From: Acuticoccus sediminis
Lineage (GTDB): Bacteria > Pseudomonadota > Alphaproteobacteria > Rhizobiales > Amorphaceae
Length of the DNA stretch: 64,000 nt
Reading direction: 5' to 3'
Assembly (NCBI RefSeq): GCF_003258595.1
Contig: NZ_QHHQ01000001.1
Location: 372,001 to 436,000 of the forward strand
Part shown: one piece after another, positions 37,709 through 46,328 of the stretch
Layout of the letters: every line of letters starts with the position of its first letter
How positions within the stretch are numbered: the stretch's first letter is position 1
The notes under the pieces: model-generated
Database searches by the model: none
Told to the model about the DNA's origin: nothing
The model's input: only the letters and a program-made list of their open reading frames with translations
Translations under genes and position numbers: made by a program

Positions 37709-38158
37709 TCAGGCGTCGCCCTGGTGGCTGGCCAACGCTTCTTCCAGGCAGCGGATGATCACACGGTCCTGGACCGGCTTCTCGAGCACGTAGAGCGCCC
37801 CGCCCCGCATCGCGCGGCGGCGAACGTTGTCGTCCCCGTAGGAGGTCACGAAGATGATCGGCGGGGCCGCGTTGGCCTCGACCAGCTGCGTCTGAAGGTC
37901 CAAGCCGTTGGTCCCCGGCATCTGCACGTCGAGGATCATGCAGCCGACGTCCACCTCGCCCTTCGAGCGCAGGTAGTCGTCCGCCGACGCGAAGGTTCGC
38001 GCACGATAGCCCAGTGAGTCGATCAGCGCTTCCAGCGCGTCGCGCATGGATTCGTCGTCGTCGACAACGGCTACGATTGGGGGGACTGACACGGCGGTAC
38101 GCTTTCGGTTTTCATCGTTGGTCACAATGATGTGCGCCGATCCGTCGGCTCTCACCAT
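37709..38158 (-). CDS. Single-domain receiver response regulator
   Basis: 149-aa protein that is one receiver domain with no output domain. Acidic residues in VAVVDDDESM, phospho-acceptor Asp in CMILDVQMPG, and the conserved Lys in YVLEKPVQ. A 25-residue N-terminal extension precedes the domain, so a later start is possible. It overlaps the end of the FixJ-like gene and is last in a three-gene operon with the kinase. It may be a phosphate sink or act through protein contact. Confidence 0.85.
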   Translation of the reverse strand: MVRADGSAHIIVTNDENRKRTAVSVPPIVAVVDDDESMRDALEALIDSLGYRARTFASADDYLRSKGEVDVGCMILDVQMPGTNGLDLQTQLVEANAAPPIIFVTSYGDDNVRRRAMRGGALYVLEKPVQDRVIIRCLEEALASHQGDA

Positions 38159-38826
38159 CGACCTTGCGTATAGGGGGCGGTATCTCTGCGCGCCTTCTCG
38201 TCCTCGTGGGACTTCACCAGGTCGGCCTTGCGGACCAGCTCGGCGACGGACGTCGCCTCCATCTTCTGCATGACGTTGCGGCGGTGGATCTTCACCGTGA
38301 TCTCGGCGATCCCGAGCTCGTAGGCGATCTGCTTGTTCATGAGCCCCTTCCAGACGAGGTTCATCACCTCCCGCTCACGCGGCGTCAGCGACTCGGCGAG
38401 CTTCACCACCGCGTCCGCCGCGCCGGTAGTGCGGCGCTGCTCCGCGTCCTTGCGCAGGGCCTCGTTGACGGCGTCGATGAGCTCCTGGTTGCGGAAGGGC
38501 TTCGTCAGGAAATCCACCGCGCCGCCCTTCATCGCGCGCACGCCCATCGGGACGTCGCCGAAGCCTGTCACGAAGATCACCGGAACGCGGCTTCCCATCT
38601 GATGCAGCCGCTCCTGCAGCTCGAGCCCGCTCTGCCCCGGCAGGCGCACGTCGAGGATCATGCAGTTCACCCCCTCGACGCCGACGGCGAAGAGTTCGTC
38701 GACCGAAGTGTAGCAGCGCACGTTCATCTCCACCGACTTCAGTAGGTCGGCGAGCGCCATCTGCATGCCCTCGTCGTCGTCGACGACGACCACGAGGGGA
38801 CCGCTCGCTCCCTGAGGCGTCCTCAT
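38152..38826 (-). CDS. FixJ-like response regulator
   Basis: 224-aa two-domain regulator. The receiver (residues 10-125) has the phospho-acceptor Asp in CMILDVRLPGQSG and Lys in FLTKPF; a LuxR-type helix-turn-helix (about 150-210) has LTPREREVMNLVWKGLMNKQIAYELGIAEITVKIHRRN. The ATG at 38826 overlaps the kinase stop (ATGA). Partner kinase and FixJ architecture suggest control of a small promoter set; the inverted repeat at 41138-41151 in the kinase promoter is a candidate site. Confidence 0.9.
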   Translation of the reverse strand: MRTPQGASGPLVVVVDDDEGMQMALADLLKSVEMNVRCYTSVDELFAVGVEGVNCMILDVRLPGQSGLELQERLHQMGSRVPVIFVTGFGDVPMGVRAMKGGAVDFLTKPFRNQELIDAVNEALRKDAEQRRTTGAADAVVKLAESLTPREREVMNLVWKGLMNKQIAYELGIAEITVKIHRRNVMQKMEATSVAELVRKADLVKSHEDEKARRDTAPYTQGRW

Positions 38827-40892
38827 GCGTCTTCCCCTCCCGCTGCGGGAAGTACGAACTCGAACGTGGCGCCCTTCCCCTCGTTGTTCCTGGCCGACAT
38901 GTCGCCCCCGAAGGACTGGATCGTCGCCCGGCAGATCTGGAGGCCCATGCCCATCCCCTCCGGCTTGGTCGTGAAGAACGGCTCGAAGAGGCGGTCGATG
39001 TGCTCCTGGTCGATACCGGTCCCGGTGTCGCTCACCCTGACGCGCACCTTGTCCTCCCCGTCCGCGTCGACGGTGATGTCGAGGATGCGCTGCCCGGCCG
39101 GCGACTGCCGCATGGCCTGAACGGCGTTCACGACGAGGTTCACCATCACCTGCTGCAGTTCGATCCGGTCCGCCTCGATGGGCGGCAGGCCGTCGGCGAC
39201 GCGAAGGTGAACCCGCGTCCGGCCGACACGGATCTCGCGTTCCAGCAGCGACAGGGACGAGCTTACCACGTCCGCGACGTCCAGCGCGCCCACCACGCGG
39301 CGCCCCTTGATGAGCTGTTCGCGGGTCCGGCGCAGGATGCCGCTGGCGCGCTCGGCGTTGCCGGCGACACGGCTGAGCGCCCGGCGCGCCGACTCGAGGT
39401 CCGGCGGATCGCGCTCGAGCCAGCGCGCGGCCGTCTGCGCGTCCATCATCACCGCACCGATGGGCTGGTTCAGCTCGTGCGCGATGGAGGCGGACAGGGC
39501 CCCCAGAGTCGCCGCGCGGTTGGCGCGGGCGAGTTCCTCCTGCGCGGCCAGCAGCAGCTCCTGCGCCCGTTCGCGCTCGGTGACGTCGATCATGCCGACG
39601 AGGATGTGGAAGCGGTCGTCCGGCGCATCGATGCGCGAGGTGCCGAACAGGACTTTGACGATTTTCCCGTTCGACGCCATCACCTCCGACGCCCCCTCGA
39701 CCCGCTGGTTGTGCTCCACCAGGGCGCAGTAGAGGTCGACGGTCTCGCGCGAGCGGTCGCGCATGAAGGTGCCTTCGTGGGCGATCAGCTCCTCCCGCCG
39801 CTCGGCGCCGAGGAGCCGCACGGCGGCGTCGTTCGCATCGAGGACGCGCACCGAGTGGAGGCACTCCTCCAGGATGTCCTGATGCTCGAAGAGGTAGGCC
39901 GCGGCGCTTTCGACCCCGGAGTCCTTCAGGCCGAAGATCCGGTCGCGGGCGTCGGAGATGTCCATCTCGAAGAGGGCGACGTGCGACTGCTCGAAGGCGG
40001 AACGGTAGCGCCGCTCGCTCCGGGCGAGCTCGGCCGTGCGCTCGGCGACGCGCTGCTCCAGCGTCTGGTTGAGGTCGCGGATGGTCAGCTGCGCGCGCAT
40101 CTCCGCGTCGATGTCGGTGGAGACGCCGTACCAGCGCAGCACATGCCCGCTCTCCTCGGAGCGGATCGGCCGCGCGCTGATCTGCAGCCAGCGGTAGCTG
40201 CCGTCCTGGACCTTGAGGCGGCGATAGGATTCGAACGCGGCCTCGCCGGCGATCGCGGCGCCCCAGTCGTCGAGCAGCGGCCCGCGATCCTCCGGATGGA
40301 ACCAGTCGAGCCAGCCGCGGCCATCCTTGGAGAGCCCCTCCTCCACGGACGCGCCGGTCATCTCGGTCCAGCGGTGGCTGAGGTAGGTGATGCGTCCGTA
40401 CGGCAGCGCCTGCCACAGGATCTGCGGCACCGAGTCGGCGACCGCCCGCAGGTTCGCCTCGCTCTCCTGCAGCGCAAGGCGGGTCTTCTGCACCGTGAGG
40501 CGGCTCGACAGGAGGGCCGCCGTGAGCGCGATGGCAACGAGCGAGACCACCATGCGCCCGATGTTGCCGGTGTCGACGTCGCCGAGGTGGGTGGCGGAGA
40601 AGGAGATCACCACGAGGACCGAGCACACAGCCGAGACGCCGAGGATGACCGATCGCCCCTGCCCCTGGGCGCCGATCACCACGACCAGCGCGTAGAGCAC
40701 CGCGATCGCGCTCTCGAACCCGCTCAGCGTGTCCGCGACGAAGACGGCTCCGCCGAGGATCCCGGCAGTGGCCATCCAGAAGAGGCGCCCGTCGACCCTG
40801 CGGGGCGCGGCGGCGGGCGCCGCATCGGCGGCGGTCTCCCGGGGGCGCGGGTCGACGGCGCGCTGCACTAGCGTCCCGCCTCGTGGCGCCAC
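38823..40892 (-). CDS. PAS-domain membrane sensor histidine kinase (FixL/DctB class)
   Basis: 689-aa kinase. The N-terminal half has several hydrophobic segments (about 37-130, a MASE-like membrane block), then a PAS domain (about 148-270, VADSVPQILWQALPYGRITYLSHRW with a PAC segment), a coiled coil (QTLEQRVAERTAELARSERRYRS), a second PAS-like domain and the kinase core. The H-box is LSASIAHELNQPIGAVMMDAQTAARWL and the G-box GMGMGLQICRATIQSFGG. No haem-ligand evidence is visible, so an oxygen signal is unproven. Confidence 0.88.
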   Translation of the reverse strand: MAPRGGTLVQRAVDPRPRETAADAAPAAAPRRVDGRLFWMATAGILGGAVFVADTLSGFESAIAVLYALVVVIGAQGQGRSVILGVSAVCSVLVVISFSATHLGDVDTGNIGRMVVSLVAIALTAALLSSRLTVQKTRLALQESEANLRAVADSVPQILWQALPYGRITYLSHRWTEMTGASVEEGLSKDGRGWLDWFHPEDRGPLLDDWGAAIAGEAAFESYRRLKVQDGSYRWLQISARPIRSEESGHVLRWYGVSTDIDAEMRAQLTIRDLNQTLEQRVAERTAELARSERRYRSAFEQSHVALFEMDISDARDRIFGLKDSGVESAAAYLFEHQDILEECLHSVRVLDANDAAVRLLGAERREELIAHEGTFMRDRSRETVDLYCALVEHNQRVEGASEVMASNGKIVKVLFGTSRIDAPDDRFHILVGMIDVTERERAQELLLAAQEELARANRAATLGALSASIAHELNQPIGAVMMDAQTAARWLERDPPDLESARRALSRVAGNAERASGILRRTREQLIKGRRVVGALDVADVVSSSLSLLEREIRVGRTRVHLRVADGLPPIEADRIELQQVMVNLVVNAVQAMRQSPAGQRILDITVDADGEDKVRVRVSDTGTGIDQEHIDRLFEPFFTTKPEGMGMGLQICRATIQSFGGDMSARNNEGKGATFEFVLPAAGGEDA

Positions 40893-41249
40893 ATGGCGCG
40901 GCGCCTCAGGTGCGCGGGATGCCCGCCCGCCGGAGACCGGGCCGCGGCCTCATGCAGGGACGCGCCGTCGTGCTGCAGCACAGGTGTTCTCCTTCGCGCT
41001 CGCCGCGGGAATTGTACGCGGCGGGGCCACGGCCCCGTATCCAGCCCGACAAGAAAACAACTCGGCGCCCGGCAAAACCATACATTCGTTTACCTTGCCC
41101 CCGCCCCGGAGGACCGATCCGTTCGCGCCAAGGGGGGCATACCCCCGTATGGGCCGACCACCCCGCTGGATGGCTATCGGGAAACCACCCTTCCGGGCGA
41201 GGCTCCGGGTGTCGGCGGAGAGGCCGGCCCAGAGAGAACGAGGTGGGTG
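40893..41249. promoter_or_regulatory. Divergent promoter region with CATAC-N4-GTATG
   Basis: This 357-bp region separates the kinase operon from the SnoaL-like gene and holds no supported gene. CATAC (41138-41142) and GTATG (41147-41151) form an inverted repeat around CCCC, flanked by G/C runs, about 100 bp before the SnoaL-like start. A FixJ-type regulator could bind it. The stretch around 41040-41095 is AT-richer and fits a promoter. Confidence 0.45.
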
Positions 41250-41663
41250 ATGAAGACGATGCCGCGCGAAGAGATCGCCAAGCTGAGCGTGACCATGCCG
41301 CGTCTGCGGTCCGACGAGCTGCTGCTCCAGAACCTCACGCGGGTGTTCAACGAGCCGTCGGCCGAGCGGCGCGAGGCGGCGATGGCCGAGCTCTACACCG
41401 ACGACGCCGAACTGCTCGACGCCCGCCACACCTTCGTCGGCCGCGCGGCGATGTCGTTCGCCGTCGCCGGGTTGCGCGCCCGTATGCCGGAGGGTGGCGT
41501 GTTCGCCCCGGCGGGCCTGACGCTCGGACACCATGGCGCGACGCTGCTGCGCTGGACCGCCGGCGTCCCGCACCGCATGCCCCGCCTCACCGGCACGACG
41601 ATGGCGATGACGCGCGAGGACCGGATCGAGCGCCTCTACATCTTCGTCGACGCCTGGTCCTGA
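41250..41663 (+). CDS. SnoaL/NTF2-like small protein
   Basis: 137-aa soluble protein with an NTF2-like cone fold pattern: a helical start, then LLLQNLTRVFNEPSAERREAAMAELYTDDAELLDARHTFVGRAAM, and strands ending IERLYIFVDAWS. The start at 41250 has GAGGTGGG upstream. Such proteins are ligand-binding or isomerase-like; no specific activity can be given. It is divergent from the two-component operon, so it may be its target. Confidence 0.7.
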   Translation: MKTMPREEIAKLSVTMPRLRSDELLLQNLTRVFNEPSAERREAAMAELYTDDAELLDARHTFVGRAAMSFAVAGLRARMPEGGVFAPAGLTLGHHGATLLRWTAGVPHRMPRLTGTTMAMTREDRIERLYIFVDAWS

Positions 41664-41834
41664 CGCCGTCGCCCGCCCGGGCGGGGGAGCGCGGCTCCGT
41701 CGCCGGCCTTCGCGACGTCCCCCGCGCAATGACATTCCAGCCCCGCATTTCCGGCTTTCCGGCCTTCCGGGCGGCCCGATGCATCGCTGGCCTGCGGTGG
41801 GGGCAAGGCGCCGATGCCTCGAAGCCCGGTCGGG

Positions 41835-41872
41835 GTCAGGCTCGTGTCAGTACCGTGTCAGAACAGCGTCAG
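41835..41872 (+). promoter_or_regulatory. Second four-copy GTCAG array, 11-bp pitch
   Basis: GTCAG at 41835, 41846, 41857 and 41868, exactly 11 bp apart, the same motif and phase as the array before tctC. It lies in the convergent gap between the SnoaL-like and LysR genes, with the last unit covering the LysR stop codon. No promoter-driven gene follows it directly on the plus strand. Confidence 0.6.
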
Positions 41873-42822
41873 TCGCCACGCAGCTCGCCGACCAGCCGCG
41901 TCACAAGATGCCGCATCCAGGTGTGGCCCGGATCGTGAGTCCGGGAGGCGTGCCACAGGAGCGAAACGGCGACGTCGTCGATCTCGATCGGCGGCGGGCT
42001 GAGGTCGAGCCGATACCGGTCGGCGAACAGCCGGGCGATGCGGGCGTGCATCGTCACGAGCACCGGCGCCTCGGCCACGAGCGACGGCACGCCCAGGAAC
42101 CGGGGCGTCGTCAGCACCACCGTGCGCTTCAGCCCCAGCGCCTCCAGCGCGTCGTCCACCACCCCCCGCACCCCCTCGCCGTGGCGCAGGCTGGTGAGGA
42201 TGTGCGGCACGCGGATATAGTCCTCCAGCGTGAGCGGCGCGGTCAGCCCCGTCTGCGCGGCGGAGAACATGCACACGTAGCTCTCCGAGCACAGGAGCCG
42301 CCATTTGTGGTGGGTACGGCCTTGAGGGAAATCGCCGAATCCGACCGCGAGCTCCATCCGGTCGGCGTCGAGATCCTCCAGCACCTCGGCCGAATCGATG
42401 TTGTAGAAGCGCAGCCGCACGCCCGGCGCGTGGGCCCGCAGATGCGTCAGCAGCGCCGGGCCGATGAGCATCTCCATGCTGTCCGGCAGCCCGAGGCGGA
42501 AGGTGCGCTCGGCGGTGCCGGGGTCGAACGGCTCCTCGCGCGCCAGGATGTTGCGCACCTCGGCCAGCGCGGTGTCGACCGGCCCGACCAGCGCCATGGC
42601 CCGGGGGGTCAGACGCATCCCCTCCGGCCCGCGCGTCAGCAGGTCGTCGTCGAGCAGCGTGCGCAGCCGGGCGAGGTTGTGGCTCATCGCCGACTGGCTG
42701 AGCCCGACGCGGGCCGCGGCACGGGTGACGCTTCGTTCCGAGAGCAGCGCTTCGAGATGCACCAGCAGGTTCAGATCGACCCGGGAGAGATCGACGCCAT
42801 CGATACTCACAATGCACCCCAT
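41869..42822 (-). CDS. LysR-family transcriptional regulator
   Basis: 317-aa regulator from the ATG at 42822 (a longer start at 42864 would run through the palindrome). The winged helix is VDLNLLVHLEALLSERSVTRAAARVGLSQSAMSHNLARLRTLLDDDLL. The effector domain occupies the rest; its NodD-like group is suggested by the VDLNLL start. It is divergent from a small secreted protein gene, and the palindrome at 42830-42847 between them is the likely binding site. Confidence 0.88.
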   Translation of the reverse strand: MGCIVSIDGVDLSRVDLNLLVHLEALLSERSVTRAAARVGLSQSAMSHNLARLRTLLDDDLLTRGPEGMRLTPRAMALVGPVDTALAEVRNILAREEPFDPGTAERTFRLGLPDSMEMLIGPALLTHLRAHAPGVRLRFYNIDSAEVLEDLDADRMELAVGFGDFPQGRTHHKWRLLCSESYVCMFSAAQTGLTAPLTLEDYIRVPHILTSLRHGEGVRGVVDDALEALGLKRTVVLTTPRFLGVPSLVAEAPVLVTMHARIARLFADRYRLDLSPPPIEIDDVAVSLLWHASRTHDPGHTWMRHLVTRLVGELRGD

Positions 42823-42829
42823 CCGATTG

Positions 42830-42847
42830 ATGGATGAGGGTATCCAT
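42830..42847. promoter_or_regulatory. LysR-type inverted repeat
   Basis: ATGGAT (42830-42835), six bases, ATCCAT (42842-42847), just upstream of the LysR start and 61 bp before the secreted protein gene. Spacing and position suit a LysR dimer. Confidence 0.5.
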
Positions 42848-42907
42848 ACGATCTCCTGGCTCAAGTCGAGCGGCCCCGCCCCTCGACAAAAGTATTAGGA
42901 GAGTTTC

Positions 42908-43249
42908 ATGTCCATCCGCCGCCCCATTGTTGCAGCCACCCTCGCCCTTGCCACCCTCAGCGGCGCCGCCTACGCGGGCGATGCCGTGCCGAACGAGGCG
43001 CACTCGCTGGACCTCGGGACCGTCTCCGGCGTCGCCTACTACACGGTCGAGCCGGAGGGCTACCGGGTCGTCGCCACCCTCGCCGAGAACGCCGACGGTA
43101 CGCCGCTGCGCGTGACCAGCGTCCTCGCCCCGGGCCAGAGCGTCACGTTCTCGACGCCGCGCGCCGCCGGCATCGATCCCGTCGAGGTCGAGATCACCCG
43201 CGAGGCCGACATCCTGCGCGTCCGCGACACCGCGACCCTCACCAACTGA
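42908..43249 (+). CDS. Small secreted protein of unknown function
   Basis: 113-aa protein with a clear Sec signal peptide (MSIRRPIVAATLALATLSG, cut after AYA). The mature part of about 90 residues is acidic and beta-rich, with YYTVEPEGYRVVATLAENADGTPLRVTS and PGQSVTFSTPRAAG. No cysteines or lipobox. It is divergent from a LysR gene that probably controls it. I do not recognise the family. Confidence 0.75.
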   Translation: MSIRRPIVAATLALATLSGAAYAGDAVPNEAHSLDLGTVSGVAYYTVEPEGYRVVATLAENADGTPLRVTSVLAPGQSVTFSTPRAAGIDPVEVEITREADILRVRDTATLTN

Positions 43250-43288
43250 CCCCGTCGCCGGACCGTCCGGCGCCCGCCACGACACCAG

Positions 43289-43322
43289 ACGCCCCGCATG
43301 GCCCGGCCGCCGTGCGGGGCGT
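43289..43322 (+). terminator. Hairpin terminator after the secreted protein gene
   Basis: ACGCCCCGCA (43289-43298), 14-nt loop, TGCGGGGCGT (43313-43322), followed by TCGTCGTT. It lies 40 bp after the stop. Confidence 0.7.
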
Positions 43323-43588
43323 TCGTCGTTCCGGCCCGCCCCCTCCCGGAGGCACGGCGCGCGGGCGGACCGACCGGCGCTTCCGTCGCCCGATTTCCTC
43401 GCCGGCCTTGACGGGCGGCGACGGCGCCACTACCCGCCTCGGCTCCAGGGGGCGCCACGCGTGTTCGCCTCGGGACGGGCACGAATTTCCGCGGCCTGTC
43501 ATCGAAGCGTCAAGGACAGCCGCCATGAGGGGGAGTCGTTGTGGCGGCTATCAGGGTCGCCAGTGACCGCGACAGAAGGATGAATTCC
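43323..43588. other. Upstream region of the iron ABC importer genes
   Basis: With 43250-43322 this is a 339-bp gene-free stretch. Two GTCA units 11 bp apart (43498-43501, 43509-43512) echo the tct array but only two copies exist and flanks differ. AAGGA at 43575-43579 is the ribosome-binding site for the receptor gene. No structured RNA is evident. Confidence 0.4.
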
Positions 43589-44560
43589 ATGCGTTTCGCT
43601 CTCGCCGTTGCTGCGACTCTCGTCGCCGGCTCCGCGCTCGCCGAGCCGTCCGGCACCCTCACCCTCTACACCTCGCAGCCGAACGCGGACGCACAGGCGA
43701 CCGTCGACGCCTTCCAGAAGGCCTATCCGGGCGTGACCGTCGACTTCTTCCGCGACGGCACCACCAAGGTGATGGCCAAGCTCGAGGGCGAGTTCGCCGC
43801 AGGCCAGCCGCAGGCCGACGTGCTGCTGATCGCCGACACGGTCACCATGCAGGCCCTCAAGGAAGGTGGCCGCCTGATGGCCTACCCCGAGGCCGACACC
43901 GCCGCCTACCCGGACGGCCTGATGGACAAGGAGGGGTTCTATTTCTCCACCAAGCTCATCACGACCGGCATCGTCTACAACAAGAACGCGCCCCTGAAGC
44001 CGACCAGCTACGCCGACCTCCTCTCGGACGAGGCGGCCGGGAAGATCATGATCCCCTCGCCGCTCACCTCCGGCGCCGCCACGATCACGATGGAGACGCT
44101 GACCTCCGACCCGGCCCTCGGCTGGGACTTCTACGAGGGTCTCGCCGACCAGGACACGCTGGCGTCCGGTGGCAACGGCGGCGTCTACAAGGCGGTCGCG
44201 GGCGGTGAGAAGCTCTACGGCTTCCTCGTCGACTATCTCGCGATCCGCAGCCGAGAAGAGGGCGCCCCGATCGACTTCGTGTTCCCGACGGAGGGCGTCT
44301 CCTACGTGACCGAGCCGGTGGCAATCCTGTCGACCACCGACAACGCCGAGGCCGCCAGGGCCTTCGTCGACTTCCTCCTCTCGGAGGACGGCCAGACGCT
44401 CGCCGCCGACCAGGGCTATCTCCCGGCGGATCCCGCGGTGCAGGCGCCCGCCGGCTTCCCCGCCCGCGACGAGATCAAGCTGATGCAGTTCGACCCGGCG
44501 GCCGCGCTGAAGAACTCCGACGCCGACAAGATGCGCTTCTCGGAGCTCTTCGGCGGCTGA
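43589..44560 (+). CDS. Fe(III)-type ABC transporter substrate-binding protein
   Basis: 323-aa periplasmic receptor of the iron/polyamine-type family 1 group. The start at 43589 has AAGGA 9 bp upstream and a signal peptide MRFALAVAATLVAGSALA. The mature N-terminus LTLYTSQPNADAQATVDAFQKAYPGVTVDFFRDGTTKVMAKLEGE is typical. Fe(III) ligation would need Tyr residues later in the chain, several of which are present, but the ligand could also be a phosphonate or polyamine. It is 7 bp before the permease. Confidence 0.85.
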   Translation: MRFALAVAATLVAGSALAEPSGTLTLYTSQPNADAQATVDAFQKAYPGVTVDFFRDGTTKVMAKLEGEFAAGQPQADVLLIADTVTMQALKEGGRLMAYPEADTAAYPDGLMDKEGFYFSTKLITTGIVYNKNAPLKPTSYADLLSDEAAGKIMIPSPLTSGAATITMETLTSDPALGWDFYEGLADQDTLASGGNGGVYKAVAGGEKLYGFLVDYLAIRSREEGAPIDFVFPTEGVSYVTEPVAILSTTDNAEAARAFVDFLLSEDGQTLAADQGYLPADPAVQAPAGFPARDEIKLMQFDPAAALKNSDADKMRFSELFGG

Positions 44561-44567
44561 TCGGCCG

Positions 44568-46319
44568 GTGTCGCTGTCCAACCCGCCGTTGCGCGTCGCG
44601 GACCGCCGAGGTCCGCGCTGGCGCCTGGCGTGGCGACCGCGCGGCGAGGGCCTCGCCCTCGCCGTCGCCATCCTCCTCGCGACGGTGCTGATCGCGCTGC
44701 CGCTCGGCCTGCTTCTGGTGAAGGGGCTGGCGGCCGGCGACGGCCTCTCCCTCGGCCCCGTCGCAGAGGCGCTCGGCAGCCGCTCGGTCCAGCGCGCCCT
44801 CCTCAACAGCCTCGATTCCTCGTTCTTCTCGGCGCTGGCGGCGACGGCGGTCGGCACGCTGCTCGCGCTCGTCCTCGGCCTGACCGACGTTCGCGCCAAG
44901 GGCCTCTTCGTCTTCCTCCTGCTGATCCCGATGATGATCCCGCCCCACGTGACGGCGATCTCGTGGATCCAGGCCGCCGGACCGTCGAGCCCGCTCCTGC
45001 GCACGCTGGGCCTCGCGCCGGAGCCCGGCACGACACACCCCCTCTATTCCCGCTGGGGCGTCATCCTGCTGCTCGCGGTCCAGCACACGCCGCTCGTCTT
45101 CCTCGTGGTGCGCGCCGCGCTCCGGGCGCAGCCGCGCGAGCTCGCAGACGCGGCGCGGACCGCCGGCGCCCCGCCCTCGCGGGTGCTGAGGCGCATCGTC
45201 CTGCCGCTGCTGGCGCCGGCGATCGTCGCGGGCTTCGGCCTCGCCTTCGTCTCCGCGCTGAAGAACTTCGGCATCCCCGCGCTACTCGGCATCCCCGCCC
45301 GCTACACCACGTTGCCGGTCCTGATGTGGCAGCGGATGGCGAGCTTCGGGGTCTCGATCCTGGAGAACGTCGCCGTCATCGCCACCATCATGGCCGGCGT
45401 CGCGGTGATGGCGGTCATCGTCGTGGCCCTGCTGCAGCGCTACGGACGCGCGGCGCTGACGGGACCGCCGCGCCCGCCGCTGTCCTTCAGGCTCGGCGCG
45501 AAACGGCCGCTGGTGGAAGGCGCGCTCCTCATCTTCGTGGCGCTTGTCGTGGTGTTGCCGCTGTCGGCGCTCCTCGCGACGGCGCTGGTGCGCACGTACG
45601 GTCTCCCCCTCAACGCGGCCACCGCCACGCTGGACAACTTCGCCGAGGTCCTCGTGCGCCAGGGCGTGACGGTGCGTGCCTTCCTCAACTCCTCGGTCGC
45701 GGCGGGCGGGGCGGCGCTGGCGCTCGCGGCCTTCGCCATCGTCGTCGCCCATCTCGGCACACGGCACGGCGCGGTCCGCCGGCTCGCCGGCGCGGTCGAC
45801 GGGCTCGGCGACATCGCCTACGCGATCCCCGGCATCGTCATCTCCATCGCCTTCATCGTCGCGTTCATCGCGCCGCTGCCGGTGATCGGCGTTTCGCTCT
45901 ACAACACGCTGTTGATCATCACGCTCGCCTACGGCGCCGCCTTCCTCACCATCGCCATCAAGCCGGTCGCAACGGCGTTCGCCCAGCTCGACCCGGCTCT
46001 GGAGGACGCCGCCCGGGTCGCCGGCGCGGGCTACGCGATGCGCATGCGCCGGATCTTCGCGCCGCTGGTGGCGCCGGCAGCCGCGTCCGCCGCGATCCTG
46101 GTCTTCCTGACGGCCTACAACGAGATCACCGTCTCGGCCCTCCTCTGGTCGTCGGGCAACGAGACCATCGGCACCACGATCTTCAACTACGAGGACGGCG
46201 GCTACACCACGCTCGCGGCGGCGATGAGCACCGTCACGGTCGGGGCGACGGTGGTGTTGATGCTGATCCTGGACCGCATGGGGCGGCATCTCCCCGCCGG
46301 CGCCGTCCCCTGGCGCTGA
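44568..46319 (+). CDS. Fused double-domain ABC permease (FbpB type)
   Basis: 583-aa permease holding two transmembrane halves, each with about six segments. EAA loops occur in ELADAARTAGAPPSRVLRRIVLPLLAP and LEDAARVAGAGYAMRMRRIFAPLVAPA, both required to dock on the ATPase. The GTG at 44568 starts MSLSNPPLRV. The fused form is standard for iron(III) uptake systems. Its stop is 9 bp from the stop of the convergent ATPase gene. Confidence 0.9.
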   Translation: MSLSNPPLRVADRRGPRWRLAWRPRGEGLALAVAILLATVLIALPLGLLLVKGLAAGDGLSLGPVAEALGSRSVQRALLNSLDSSFFSALAATAVGTLLALVLGLTDVRAKGLFVFLLLIPMMIPPHVTAISWIQAAGPSSPLLRTLGLAPEPGTTHPLYSRWGVILLLAVQHTPLVFLVVRAALRAQPRELADAARTAGAPPSRVLRRIVLPLLAPAIVAGFGLAFVSALKNFGIPALLGIPARYTTLPVLMWQRMASFGVSILENVAVIATIMAGVAVMAVIVVALLQRYGRAALTGPPRPPLSFRLGAKRPLVEGALLIFVALVVVLPLSALLATALVRTYGLPLNAATATLDNFAEVLVRQGVTVRAFLNSSVAAGGAALALAAFAIVVAHLGTRHGAVRRLAGAVDGLGDIAYAIPGIVISIAFIVAFIAPLPVIGVSLYNTLLIITLAYGAAFLTIAIKPVATAFAQLDPALEDAARVAGAGYAMRMRRIFAPLVAPAAASAAILVFLTAYNEITVSALLWSSGNETIGTTIFNYEDGGYTTLAAAMSTVTVGATVVLMLILDRMGRHLPAGAVPWR

Positions 46320-46328
46320 GCGCTCCGG

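Noticed and set aside
43498-43512. Two GTCA units 11 bp apart upstream of the iron receptor gene
   Set aside because: Only two copies, weaker match and different flanks; likely chance, though same pitch as the tct array.
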